64,000 bases of DNA from Paraburkholderia fungorum. GTDB taxonomy: Bacteria > Pseudomonadota > Gammaproteobacteria > Burkholderiales > Burkholderiaceae. The notes under the pieces were generated by a model. It worked only from the letters and a program-made list of their open reading frames with translations, was not told the origin of the DNA and searched no databases. Shown piece after piece: positions 1 to 8,304 of the stretch. Numbering within the stretch: position 1 is the stretch's first letter; each line of letters starts with the position of its first letter. Location of the stretch: NCBI RefSeq assembly GCF_003610895.1, contig NZ_MCAS01000018.1:165-64164 (forward strand). Reading direction: 5' to 3'. The translations under genes were made by a program, and so were the position numbers.

Positions 1-43
1 ACCGCTTCGTTCTGCGTCGCTGCATCAGCAGCAGAGAAACGAG

Positions 44-72
44 ATTATGAAGAACTTTCGCTACATCGTCAA
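44..72 (-). promoter_or_regulatory. Strong sigma-70 promoter, probably of an rRNA operon
   Basis: Read leftward, a -35 TTGACG (67-72) and a -10 CATAAT (44-49) are separated by exactly 17 bp. An A-rich stretch (AAGAAAG...CAAAAACC) lies just upstream, like an UP element. The downstream text (TCTCGTTTCTCTGCTGCTGA) resembles rRNA leader starts I know from Burkholderia. No coding frame follows in the first 43 bases, so the transcribed genes lie left of the window. The promoter is seen directly; the rRNA assignment is inference. Confidence 0.6.
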
Positions 73-223
73 CAGGTTTTTGAAACTTTCTTAACCCGCT
101 CACTTCGCGCAAAGCCTTGCCACTACTGGCTCTCCCGCTTCCCGTGCCCCGGCGTCCGGAGCACGAAAGAGCGAGATTCTAGCGAGCCAGACCGGCCCTT
201 GCAAGCGTTATCTGGGATTTATT

Positions 224-1339
224 TCAAGGCGCTTTTTCTATGCGCTTTTGCTCGTCGACAACCGGCACTTCCACGTCGGATGCCTGAGCGCGTGCTGCCG
301 GGGCGCCAATCGTCCAATCGTGCAGCACGGTATAGGCAACCGCGAGCAACGTTGGGCCGATGAAAACACCAAGGAAGCCAAAAGCAAACGCACCGCCCAG
401 GATACCCAGCATCACCAGGATCAGCGGCATGTCACTACTCTTGCCGATCAAAATCGGCTTGATGACATTGTCGGACATACCGACGACCAACACGCCCCAC
501 ACAACCAGAAAGATGGCCCAACCCGTTGCATCGCCGTGATACAGCCAGATCGCCGCGGGCAACCAGACGACAACCGGCCCACCCGGTATAACTGACAGGA
601 AAAACGTCGCCAATCCAAGTAGCGCCGGTGCCGGGACGCCCGCAATCCAGCAACCAAATCCGGCAAGAATGCCTTGCACAAGCGCGGTGCCGAGGATTCC
701 ATAAACCACGCCCTTCACCGTGCTGCCAGCCAGCGTCAGCAAGTAATCGGCGCGTTCGCCGGCGATGCGCCGCATGCCCGCCCGCAGCCATGCTGCCGCG
801 CCCTCTCCACCGGTGTAAAAGAAGAACGCGAGCACGATACTGAGTGCCAGCAATCCCAGACCGTGCGTCACGGCGATCGCAGCCGCCAGAATCCACTTCC
901 CAGCCGGCGCCGCAAGCGCACGCATTTGAGCAATCAGTTCAGAGTTGCTACTCGTTACGTTCGCCCAAAAGGTCTCGATGTTCGAACCAACCAGCGGGAT
1001 TCGCCCCACCCACGGCGGTAAATCCGGCAAGCCAGCCTCGAAGAGCCTCTGCACCAGCGCGACGATCTCGTGAACGTGCGCACCGAAAGCAAAGCCCGCA
1101 TAGACGAATGGACCAAGCACTACGACCAGAATGATGAGCACGATCAATGTCGCCGCCAGCTTTCGCCGGCCCCCAACTGCTGCAGTGAGGCGCCGGTACA
1201 AGCCCCACGAGCTATAACTGAGGATGGCGCCCCACAGTAGCGCGGTCGTAAAAGGCGCAAGCACCAGCAGGGAGCCGCCCACCAATATGATCAACGCAAA
1301 TACCGCGGCGAGACGTTCAATCAGTTGGTCCGATTTCAC
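224..1339 (-). CDS. AI-2E family transporter (PerM/YdiK-like permease)
   Basis: An integral inner-membrane protein of 371 residues with about eight hydrophobic segments. It shows the hallmarks of the AI-2E/PerM family: an N-terminal two-helix hairpin, a long soluble loop, and a Gly/Pro-rich C-terminal half (PGGPVVVWLPAA, then the conserved DN-x-IKP motif around DNVIKPILIG). Family members export small molecules, but substrates are rarely known and AI-2 transport should not be assumed. I chose the GTG at 1339 because an AGGAG ribosome site sits 8 bases upstream. An upstream ATG at 1408 adds 23 residues and lacks a ribosome site. It is a single-gene unit. Confidence 0.85.
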   Translation of the reverse strand: MKSDQLIERLAAVFALIILVGGSLLVLAPFTTALLWGAILSYSSWGLYRRLTAAVGGRRKLAATLIVLIILVVVLGPFVYAGFAFGAHVHEIVALVQRLFEAGLPDLPPWVGRIPLVGSNIETFWANVTSSNSELIAQMRALAAPAGKWILAAAIAVTHGLGLLALSIVLAFFFYTGGEGAAAWLRAGMRRIAGERADYLLTLAGSTVKGVVYGILGTALVQGILAGFGCWIAGVPAPALLGLATFFLSVIPGGPVVVWLPAAIWLYHGDATGWAIFLVVWGVLVVGMSDNVIKPILIGKSSDMPLILVMLGILGGAFAFGFLGVFIGPTLLAVAYTVLHDWTIGAPAARAQASDVEVPVVDEQKRIEKAP

Positions 1340-1610
1340 TATGAATCTCCTGTTGTGCCAGACCACAGCGACGAATAGACACGCACCAGCCAGGTGCCCA
1401 CTGACCACGGGCAGTATAGAAGCGAGCCCCGCCTCTGGGCATGTCTTATATCATCCGGCCAGGATGCCATGCAACGCGTCTGATGGCGCCAGCCACAGGC
1501 TTATTTTCAATGCGAGAACCTCCCAATCCATCCCGCATAGGCGGCCAAATAATATGCCGGCATAGAAAAGACTAGAATATAAGGTTCTGTGCTTCCCAAT
1601 TCCTGGATTT

Positions 1611-2825
1611 ATGCGCTCGCGAATCGCCAAACGTCTCCCTCCCGATGCCGACAAGCTTGTCGGTCTTTCGCTCGCGCTTTTCGCGTCGGGCAGCCGCACC
1701 GAGGACCGCTTCTGGGAAGCGAAACTCGATGTGTTGCTGGCCAAGATCATCCGCAACGCCAACCAGACAACGCTGGACGCCGCGCTCGACCATCTGCAGC
1801 AGAATCATCCTGATGCTTACGGCGCGCTCGCCGATATGGCGGAAACGCACAGCGAGTCGTTCATCGTCGAGCATGAAGGCGCTCCTTACGAAGCGCTGCT
1901 GATTGCCGCGCCGGTGCTGGCCTGGACTCGCTACATGATTCCATCCGGCCCGCTCAAAGCGGACGCGGCCGACGCGTTGCGCGCGCACCTGCAGGCGCAT
2001 GTGCTCGCGGCCAATACGCGTGTCGCCATGGTGCCGTTCCTTTACAGCATCGACCAACTGCCGCGTCACCACGTCGAAACCTGGCGTATTGCCCAGCAGC
2101 TGGCTCAGGCAGCAATGGCTGGCGGCAACGTCAAACTTAATTTTGGCGAACTGCCGGAAACCTCGCCAATCCTGGCCGACCCGCGCTTTCTGCTAGCGGT
2201 GGTCGCAGCGCCAGTGGGCGAACCGGCGTTTCGCTGGCAGGAAGAAGAGAACGGCAGCCGGATCGAGCGCGGCCAATGCCTCGAACAATGGGCAACGCAA
2301 GGCGGCGCCAATCTGTCGCTGGTGCTGCCCGGATGTGAATTCGAGTGCCTGCTGCCGGACGCCTATTATTCAGCCTGCCGCGACGCCGACGAAAGCGTGC
2401 GCCCTCACACGGTTAGGACCGCCGTGCGTTATCTATTCGACACAATCGGCGCGGCGCCACAGGAGTTGCGCGCTGTTGTCGCAGGCTTCGGCGAGCGCCG
2501 TATCGACGAATATCGCGTCGGCTTCACACGCAAGGGCAGCAATGATGTGATCTACGGCGTCGTGTGGCCACTCTATGGCCGCGAAAACGGCGAACCCGGA
2601 ATTGATGAAGAACCGCAAGAGACCGCTGCGTCAGACGATCCGCTCGAAGAAATCGTCGCACTGCTCAAGGAAACCGGTGTGACAGACGTACGCCGCCACG
2701 CGGGCCGCTTCGAGCCGGAATATTGCGATGACTGCGGCGTCCCGCTCTATGCAGACCCGCTCGGCGAAATCGTCCACGCCGAAATGCCGGAAGACGCGGA
2801 ACCCGCGCAGCCGCATTTCCACTGA
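1611..2825 (+). CDS. DUF2863 family protein
   Basis: A 404-residue soluble protein without signal peptide or membrane segment. I recognise it as DUF2863, a family essentially confined to Burkholderiales, with no known function. The C-terminus carries a small Cys pair (YCDDCG near residue 380) that could bind a metal, followed by an acidic, His-ending tail (AQPHFH). The start is the first ATG; the ribosome site is weak. A strong terminator follows at 2868, so it is probably monocistronic. Nothing nearby hints at its role. Confidence 0.8.
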   Translation: MRSRIAKRLPPDADKLVGLSLALFASGSRTEDRFWEAKLDVLLAKIIRNANQTTLDAALDHLQQNHPDAYGALADMAETHSESFIVEHEGAPYEALLIAAPVLAWTRYMIPSGPLKADAADALRAHLQAHVLAANTRVAMVPFLYSIDQLPRHHVETWRIAQQLAQAAMAGGNVKLNFGELPETSPILADPRFLLAVVAAPVGEPAFRWQEEENGSRIERGQCLEQWATQGGANLSLVLPGCEFECLLPDAYYSACRDADESVRPHTVRTAVRYLFDTIGAAPQELRAVVAGFGERRIDEYRVGFTRKGSNDVIYGVVWPLYGRENGEPGIDEEPQETAASDDPLEEIVALLKETGVTDVRRHAGRFEPEYCDDCGVPLYADPLGEIVHAEMPEDAEPAQPHFH

Positions 2826-2867
2826 TCTACCGGCGCGGCGTCATTGCGCCGCACCGTCGACATCAGA

Positions 2868-2895
2868 AAGCCCCGCTGCACGCGGGGCTTTTTTT
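2868..2895 (+). terminator. Rho-independent terminator after DUF2863 gene
   Basis: A 9-bp perfect stem (AAGCCCCGC / GCGGGGCTT) with a 5-nt loop and a run of seven T residues. It lies 42 bp past the DUF2863 stop codon. Confidence 0.9.
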
Positions 2896-3042
2896 ATGTC
2901 ATTCCTCCTATGCCTTTTGGACAGGCCGTCAAAGCGAAGGGAATTTGTCATCATAGTGCCGGTGGCGCTTCGCAATGCTCCTGGCACCTTCGCCAGCTAG
3001 CACGCATCGCGCCCCCTCATCCGATTCATCTGGAGACATGGC

Positions 3043-3918
3043 ATGCGATTCTCAATACTCAACTCAGACGCGGAACGACGCGATGGGCTCAAAGCACTGC
3101 TGCGGCAAATCGACCGGCTGGCGCGCTTTAACGAAGCACAGGATTGGCGTCAGGTCGAACGCACGCTCAAGCGCCTGCGGCCCGACCTGCTTGTGATCGA
3201 TTGGCAGGACTGGATGTCGGTTGGCGATACCCGTCATCTGCTTAGCCATTACCCGGACCTGCGCATTGCAGTGCTAACCGACGAGGCCTCTCCAACCGTC
3301 GTTCGGAACCTCATGGACGAAGGCGTACTAGGCGTGGTTCCGCGCGAAACCGACCCGTGTCTGATCGTGCGCGCTTTCGAGATGGTTCTGCTGGGCGGTC
3401 ACTATGTGCCGCCGGGCGCGTTGGCGCTCGATCCCCCGCTGCCTCCGGATGCCACCATCCGGCCATTCGACGAGAAGAATCCGCCGCCACGCCGAACCAG
3501 GCTTTCCAGCGGTCTGTCGCCCCGCCAGCAGCAGATCATGCGCTGCGTTCACATGGGCAGCACCAACAAAATGATCGCGCGCACGCTTGGCATCAGTGAA
3601 GGCACTGTCAAGATCCACCTGACCAGCATATTTCAGCAACTTGGAGCACCCAACCGCGCCGCCGCGGTAGCGCTCTACAACGGCTGGATGTCCGCTCACC
3701 TGGAAGTACTGCGCAACGACGACGATGGTCCGGTTCGTCCGGCCATGGGGCAAGCCGGCGTGGTGCCATTGCGGCGCCGTGCGCCGCGGCGCTTCCAGTA
3801 TCCGTTGCCCGCGAACGACACGGCCGACACGCTGCCAATGGCGGCGGAACCCAACACGCCATACGGCGATGCGTCCGACGGGTTGGTGGCAGAGCAGGTC
3901 ACGCAAGGTTCGGTATGA
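3043..3918 (+). CDS. LuxR/NarL-type response regulator with atypical receiver
   Basis: A 291-residue regulator with an N-terminal receiver-like domain (about 1-125), a proline-rich linker, a LuxR-type helix-turn-helix (about 155-215; LSPRQQQIMRCV, then SEGTVKIHLTSIF) and a disordered 70-residue tail. The phosphoacceptor Asp (D53) and Thr (T79) are present. The invariant Lys near position 100 is replaced by Pro-Arg (VVPRE) and the N-terminal acidic pair is reduced to one Asp (D9). Phosphorylation-dependent switching may therefore be altered. No sensor kinase is adjacent, so it is an orphan. A GGAG site precedes the chosen ATG. Confidence 0.85.
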   Translation: MRFSILNSDAERRDGLKALLRQIDRLARFNEAQDWRQVERTLKRLRPDLLVIDWQDWMSVGDTRHLLSHYPDLRIAVLTDEASPTVVRNLMDEGVLGVVPRETDPCLIVRAFEMVLLGGHYVPPGALALDPPLPPDATIRPFDEKNPPPRRTRLSSGLSPRQQQIMRCVHMGSTNKMIARTLGISEGTVKIHLTSIFQQLGAPNRAAAVALYNGWMSAHLEVLRNDDDGPVRPAMGQAGVVPLRRRAPRRFQYPLPANDTADTLPMAAEPNTPYGDASDGLVAEQVTQGSV

Positions 3919-4021
3919 CCTCAGCCGGCGCGCGCGCCAGAATCGTAACGCGCACTTTCTGGCTGCGTTCGTGTCGGCTGGCATGGAATCCGCTCACACC
4001 TTTTCTCGTCCAACGAGTAAT

Positions 4022-4705
4022 ATGAGATACATGGGTTTCCTCTACACACCGCTTCCGTTCTGGGTCGCTGTCGGTGGCTGGATCGCCACTGCGATAGTGG
4101 TCGCGCTCGCGCTGTGGAAAAATCCTTTCAAACGACTTCAGGACGGCACACTCCAGCATGTCTGGCTCGCGATTATCGTCGCGGTGTCGGTGCTGTGGGC
4201 GAGCAACGCATGGCTCGACGACGGCACGGTCATGCATCTGCTGGGCGCCACGCTAGTCGTCACGTTGTTCGATTGGGGACTGGCGCTGATCGCCATGGCG
4301 ATAGTCACCGGTCTTGCCGCCGTCGTCTTCGACGCCCCCTGGCAGGGCATCGCGCTGACTTTCCTCGTGTTCGGTGCGCTGCCCGTCGGTATCTCGACGC
4401 TGATCCAGCGCGCCAGCATCGCCTGGCTGCCGCGTAACCTCTTCATGTTTATCTTCGGCCAGGGTTTTGTCTCACCCGCCATTGCCGTATCGCTCACGGC
4501 GGCGGCGGCGCTCGGCATTCACATCGTGCTCGCCGACGGCTCAATGGCTGTGGTGCCAGCCGGATACGCGTTCAGCGTGCTTCTGCTGGCCACCGGGGAG
4601 GCCTGGTTCACGGGTATGTCGACGGCATTGATCGCGGTCTATCGGCCGGCGTGGGTTACCACTTATGATGTGCGGCGATATCGATTGGGCGGGCCACGCA
4701 CCTGA
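4022..4705 (+). CDS. CbiM-like energy-coupling-factor permease (orphan)
   Basis: A 227-residue polytopic membrane protein with six to seven hydrophobic segments. The overall pattern and the phrase GALPVGISTLIQR fit the CbiM/ECF substrate-binding permease family annotated in Burkholderia, whose classical members import cobalt or nickel. The classical N-terminal Met-His-Ile metal-binding start is absent here, and no ECF ATPase or T subunit is nearby. Substrate and mechanism are therefore open. The start could be 4022 or the in-frame ATG at 4031; neither has a good ribosome site. The frame also stays open further upstream, back into the preceding gene's 3' end. Confidence 0.6.
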   Translation: MRYMGFLYTPLPFWVAVGGWIATAIVVALALWKNPFKRLQDGTLQHVWLAIIVAVSVLWASNAWLDDGTVMHLLGATLVVTLFDWGLALIAMAIVTGLAAVVFDAPWQGIALTFLVFGALPVGISTLIQRASIAWLPRNLFMFIFGQGFVSPAIAVSLTAAAALGIHIVLADGSMAVVPAGYAFSVLLLATGEAWFTGMSTALIAVYRPAWVTTYDVRRYRLGGPRT

Positions 4706-4872
4706 CACGAGCGCGACGTCGAGCACATGTCCGCTGCAACTGGCCATCCCGGCCCATCAAACGCCTGAGTTCACGCACCACGACAGGACAAAATATTTGT
4801 GTCAGGATTGAACTCATTCCTCTCGCCAGGCATCTTACGTGCCTCATGTCTCATTAGCGTCTAACGAACTAG

Positions 4873-5547
4873 ATGGATCGCACCAACGTACCGCGCCGAT
4901 TGCGGCGGCTGGTCGGCCGGTTAGCAACACTTGCAGCGAGTCTCTCGCTCATTTGCGCTGCTCCCGCATACGCCGATCAACTCGAACAGCACAACGATCT
5001 CGTCAACAAATTTGTCAATGACATGCATGCGGACCCGCTTGTCGCAGACTGCGCCGCTCATGGCAATTTTGTTGCAAGTACATCGACCGCCTTCGACCAT
5101 GTCGAATTCCCCCCCAGCTCTTTCGACAGCGCGCATGCATCGGTCACGCCCTGGAACGATTCGTTCGACGAGGGCAAGCAGCGCGTCAAGGTAGACAGCA
5201 TCGTTACCGTCGAGGGTCTCGGCATCCCTCAGAGCGGCGGCGATCCAGCCGATCTCAAGTTCCGCTGCGGCTACGTCGGCTCACAGATGCTCGCGTTCAG
5301 CTGGAACGATCCCGTGCCGCCAGCCCGTGCGCATAGCTCCGGCTCCAGCGGAGCACGAGCGTCCTCGGGCAAGCATAAGAGCGTGAAGGGTAAGCACTCC
5401 GCTAGTGGTAAAACCACGAAGAAAGCGACCGGAAAGTCCTCGAAGGCAAGCTCGGGGAAATCTTCCCGAGCAACTTCCAGCAAATCTTCAGGCAAGCCTG
5501 CAGGCAAATCGACCGCGAAGAAGTCACCGGCGAAAAAGACTCAATGA
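4873..5547 (+). CDS. Secreted BspC-domain-like protein with Lys/Ser-rich tail
   Basis: A 224-residue protein with a clear Sec signal peptide: an Arg-rich start, a hydrophobic core and a cleavage site APAYA|DQ after residue 34. The mature part has a compact domain to about residue 150 with two cysteines (DCAAHG and FRCGYVG) that could form a disulfide. It then ends in about 70 low-complexity residues rich in Lys, Ser, Gly and Thr (KSSGK-type repeats) resembling histone H1 tails. The globular part matches what I remember as the BspC domain of Burkholderia proteins; its function is unknown. The strongly basic tail in the periplasm is unusual. Confidence 0.7.
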   Translation: MDRTNVPRRLRRLVGRLATLAASLSLICAAPAYADQLEQHNDLVNKFVNDMHADPLVADCAAHGNFVASTSTAFDHVEFPPSSFDSAHASVTPWNDSFDEGKQRVKVDSIVTVEGLGIPQSGGDPADLKFRCGYVGSQMLAFSWNDPVPPARAHSSGSSGARASSGKHKSVKGKHSASGKTTKKATGKSSKASSGKSSRATSSKSSGKPAGKSTAKKSPAKKTQ

Positions 5548-5602
5548 CGAGCATGGCTCCCGGCCGGTTCAACTGACCCGCGCGGCGGGTCATACCTCCC
5601 CC

Positions 5603-5645
5603 AAAAAACGGGGCACACACTTGCGAAAGTGTGTGCCCCGTTTTC
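5603..5645. terminator. Bidirectional terminator with GNRA loop
   Basis: A perfect 14-bp stem (5609-5622 with 5627-5640) closed by a GCGA tetraloop. It is flanked by A6 on the left and T4 on the right, so it can end both the rightward secreted-protein transcript and the leftward carboxypeptidase transcript. Confidence 0.95.
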
Positions 5646-5658
5646 ATACGGCGTCCAG

Positions 5659-6813
5659 TCAGGCGAATGTCTCAACGTGCCGCAAAATCGCCTGCAGCAT
5701 GGCGGCGCCCAATGACGCGCTACGCTCGCCGTTCCACCCCACCCGCTCGTCCGGCAAATTGGCGTTGTCCTTGAATGGCATCTCGAGCGTCAACGACAGG
5801 CAACCGAATTCGTTACCGATGTACTTCGACGCCAGCTTGAGCGCGTCTTCACGATACTTGCTCGCGGCATAGCCATATTTGTCCTGGAAATCGGGACTCG
5901 CATGTTTGAATGCTTCGATGAACGCTTTCTGCTCTTCGCCCTGACGCTCCGTGAAGCCCGGCAGCATTTCGGAGCCGGCCACGAACACGTACGGCAGCGC
6001 CTCGTCACCGTGGATATCGAAAAAGAGGTCGCAACCCAACGCGTGAATTGCATCACGCACCACCAGCACCTCGGGACTGCGAGCGGCGTCCGGCTCCATC
6101 CATTCGCGGTTCAGATTTGCGCCCGTCGCGTTGGTGCGCAGATTGCCGCGCACGCTGCCGTCCGGATTCATATTCGGCACGATGTAGAACACCGCGTGAT
6201 CGTAGAGCTTGCGCGCCACCGGATCGCCCGCCCAATCGCCCCAACCCGCGAGACGCTTGACGAAGCCTTCGATGAACCACTCGGCCATCGTCTCGCCAGG
6301 ATGCTGGCGCGCGATCAGCCAGATTTTCTTCTTGGCCACATCGCCGGTTTGCGGTGTGCCAAGCGTCAGCAGAGACATCGGCCGGCCCTCGACGGTCTTG
6401 CCCAACTCCGTCAGCGTGGCCTGTGGCATCTGCTGGATCGCACCGAGAAACTCCGAGTGACGTTCCTCGCTGTACGGCTCGAAATACGCGTAGTAGATGC
6501 GGTCGAAATCCGGCGTGTGGTCGATCGTCAACACCCGGCCGTCGTAGGAAGTCGGCACGCGGAACCAGTTCACCCGGTCATAGCTTGCCACTGCCTGGTA
6601 GTCGCGCCAGCCTTCGGCGAAGGCGCACGCCGCGGCATTTTCGAAGGTCATCACGCAGCGTTCGCCGGCCGCGCCCGACAACCGGAAATAAAACCACTGC
6701 GCGAACTCAGCGTGACTGTCGGGCCGCACGCGCAGACGGATGTTGCCGGCATCCTCGCAGGCCAGCACTTCGATCGCACCCGCATCGAAGTTGCTCGTAA
6801 TCGATAACGTCAT
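5659..6813 (-). CDS. M14 family zinc carboxypeptidase (cytosolic CCP/Nna1-like)
   Basis: A 384-residue enzyme with no signal peptide. The N-terminal half is a beta-rich domain typical of cytosolic carboxypeptidases (about 1-120). The catalytic M14 domain follows, with zinc ligands H171 and E174 in RQHPGE and H268 in FDIHGDE, substrate-binding Asn-Arg in GANLNREW, and catalytic Glu E344 in LTLEMPF. Eukaryotic members remove Glu residues from tubulin; bacterial substrates are mostly unknown. Peptidase activity is well supported, the substrate is not. It starts 35 bp downstream of yaaA on the same strand. Confidence 0.9.
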   Translation of the reverse strand: MTLSITSNFDAGAIEVLACEDAGNIRLRVRPDSHAEFAQWFYFRLSGAAGERCVMTFENAAACAFAEGWRDYQAVASYDRVNWFRVPTSYDGRVLTIDHTPDFDRIYYAYFEPYSEERHSEFLGAIQQMPQATLTELGKTVEGRPMSLLTLGTPQTGDVAKKKIWLIARQHPGETMAEWFIEGFVKRLAGWGDWAGDPVARKLYDHAVFYIVPNMNPDGSVRGNLRTNATGANLNREWMEPDAARSPEVLVVRDAIHALGCDLFFDIHGDEALPYVFVAGSEMLPGFTERQGEEQKAFIEAFKHASPDFQDKYGYAASKYREDALKLASKYIGNEFGCLSLTLEMPFKDNANLPDERVGWNGERSASLGAAMLQAILRHVETFA

Positions 6814-6847
6814 GATGTTCTTCCCTGCTTGTGTACGCCGCGATCGC

Positions 6848-7630
6848 CTAGTCAGCGATACGGCGACGGAATACGTAAGTGGAATCGTTCGAAGCCTCGG
6901 CGTTGAACGCGTAGCCTTCGGAGTCGAAGTCCTTCAGTTGCTCGGGCCTGTCGAGACGGTTTTCGACCGCGTAGCGCGCCATCAGACCGCGCGCACGCTT
7001 TGCATGGAAACTGATGATCTTGTAGCGGCCGCCCTTCCAGTCTTCAAACACCGGGGTGACGATCGGTGCTTCGAGCACCTTGGGCCTGACCGACTTGAAG
7101 TACTCACCGGAAGCACAGTTGACCAGCACGCGCGAGGCCGCTGCGCGCTTCTTCAGTTGCGCATTCAAAGCCTGCGTGATGCGCTCGCCCCAGAACGCGT
7201 ACAGATCCTTGCCGCGAGTGTTGGCAAAGCGCGTACCCATTTCGAGGCGGTACGGTTGCAGCAGATCGAGCGGGCGCAGCAATCCATACAGACCAGAAAG
7301 CACGCGCACATGATTCTGCGCGTAATCCAGATCGGCCGAGGACAAGGTCCTGGCGTTGAAGCCTTCGTACACATCGCCGTTGAATGCGAGCACAGCCTGC
7401 TTGGCGTTGTGCGTGCCGAAACTGGGCGACCATTGCGCATAGCGCTCGAAATTGAGGTGGGCAAGCTGATCGGAAATGCTCATGAGCGAGCCGATCTGCT
7501 GCGGCGACAAAAGACGCAATCCGCCGATCAATTCGGCTGCATCGTCGACGAAATCGGGGATCGTGTGCTTTTTGACATGCGGAGGGGTTTCGTAGTCGAG
7601 CGATTTAGCCGGCGACAGAACGATTATCAT
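6848..7630 (-). CDS. yaaA: Peroxide stress protein YaaA (DUF328/UPF0246)
   Basis: 260 residues, the usual family length. It opens with the conserved MIIVLSPAKSLD and contains FNGDVYEGF, LSGLYGLLRPLD, the NCASGEYFKSV block and FHAKRARG near the C-terminus. E. coli YaaA is induced by OxyR and limits free iron and DNA damage during hydrogen peroxide stress; it has also been shown to bind DNA. The frame extends upstream to 7855, but homologues start at MIIVLSP. The PIN gene starts divergently 58 bp away. Confidence 0.95.
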   Translation of the reverse strand: MIIVLSPAKSLDYETPPHVKKHTIPDFVDDAAELIGGLRLLSPQQIGSLMSISDQLAHLNFERYAQWSPSFGTHNAKQAVLAFNGDVYEGFNARTLSSADLDYAQNHVRVLSGLYGLLRPLDLLQPYRLEMGTRFANTRGKDLYAFWGERITQALNAQLKKRAAASRVLVNCASGEYFKSVRPKVLEAPIVTPVFEDWKGGRYKIISFHAKRARGLMARYAVENRLDRPEQLKDFDSEGYAFNAEASNDSTYVFRRRIAD

Positions 7631-7688
7631 AGAGGCCTTGCAGGCACGCCGTGCCTGGCGGTCAAAGACGAAAGCCAGATTGTAACGA

Positions 7689-8177
7689 ATGCCCGGTTCC
7701 CATGCCTCACACGGCGCTTTGCGCGTCGTCCTCGACTCCAATGTCTGGATCGATATTCTCGTGTTCGACGATCCGCACACGCGGCCGATCCGCGCCGCGC
7801 TCGAAAGCGGTGCGCTCGCCGCGCTGATCGACGCGCGCTGCCTCGCCGAACTCACCTACGTGCTCGACTATCCGCAATTCGTGCATCGCAATGTCGACAA
7901 GGCGGCGGCGCTTGCCGTCGTCGCACGTCTTGCGCAGCTGGTCGAACCCGCCGCGCCCGCGGAAGATGCGAAGCCCTTGCCCAAATGCAAAGACCGCGAC
8001 GACCAGAAATTCCTCGAACTCGCGCACGCCGCGCAAGCCGACTGGCTGGTGTCGAAAGACCGCGCGGTGTTGAAACTCGCCAAGCGGATTGCGCGCGACT
8101 TCGGTTTCCAGATTGCACAGCCGGCGCCGTTCGTTAGCGCGTGGATGGCGATCGCGGACGAACCCGCATCGGTATGA
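7689..8177 (+). CDS. PIN-domain protein, putative toxin-type nuclease
   Basis: A 162-residue PIN-fold protein. The acidic residues that coordinate Mg2+ are visible: VLDSNVWID at the N-terminus, a Glu in CLAELTYVL, and KDRDDQKFLELA plus DWLVSKD in the second half. It fits the family annotated as putative toxin component, PIN family. Such proteins are usually endoribonucleases paired with a small antitoxin. No antitoxin gene is present on either side, so it may be a domesticated RNase. Upstream is yaaA (divergent) and downstream an aminotransferase 127 bp away. Confidence 0.85.
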   Translation: MPGSHASHGALRVVLDSNVWIDILVFDDPHTRPIRAALESGALAALIDARCLAELTYVLDYPQFVHRNVDKAAALAVVARLAQLVEPAAPAEDAKPLPKCKDRDDQKFLELAHAAQADWLVSKDRAVLKLAKRIARDFGFQIAQPAPFVSAWMAIADEPASV

Positions 8178-8304
8178 GACTTGGCCGGATGGCCAATGTT
8201 GAACCGGCTGCGCGCACGCAGCGCCGCGATTCCCTACAATCAGGCTTCGTCCTTTTCGAACGACGTCTTTCGCCAACTCACTCGACCACGCTCCGGACAG
8301 CGCC

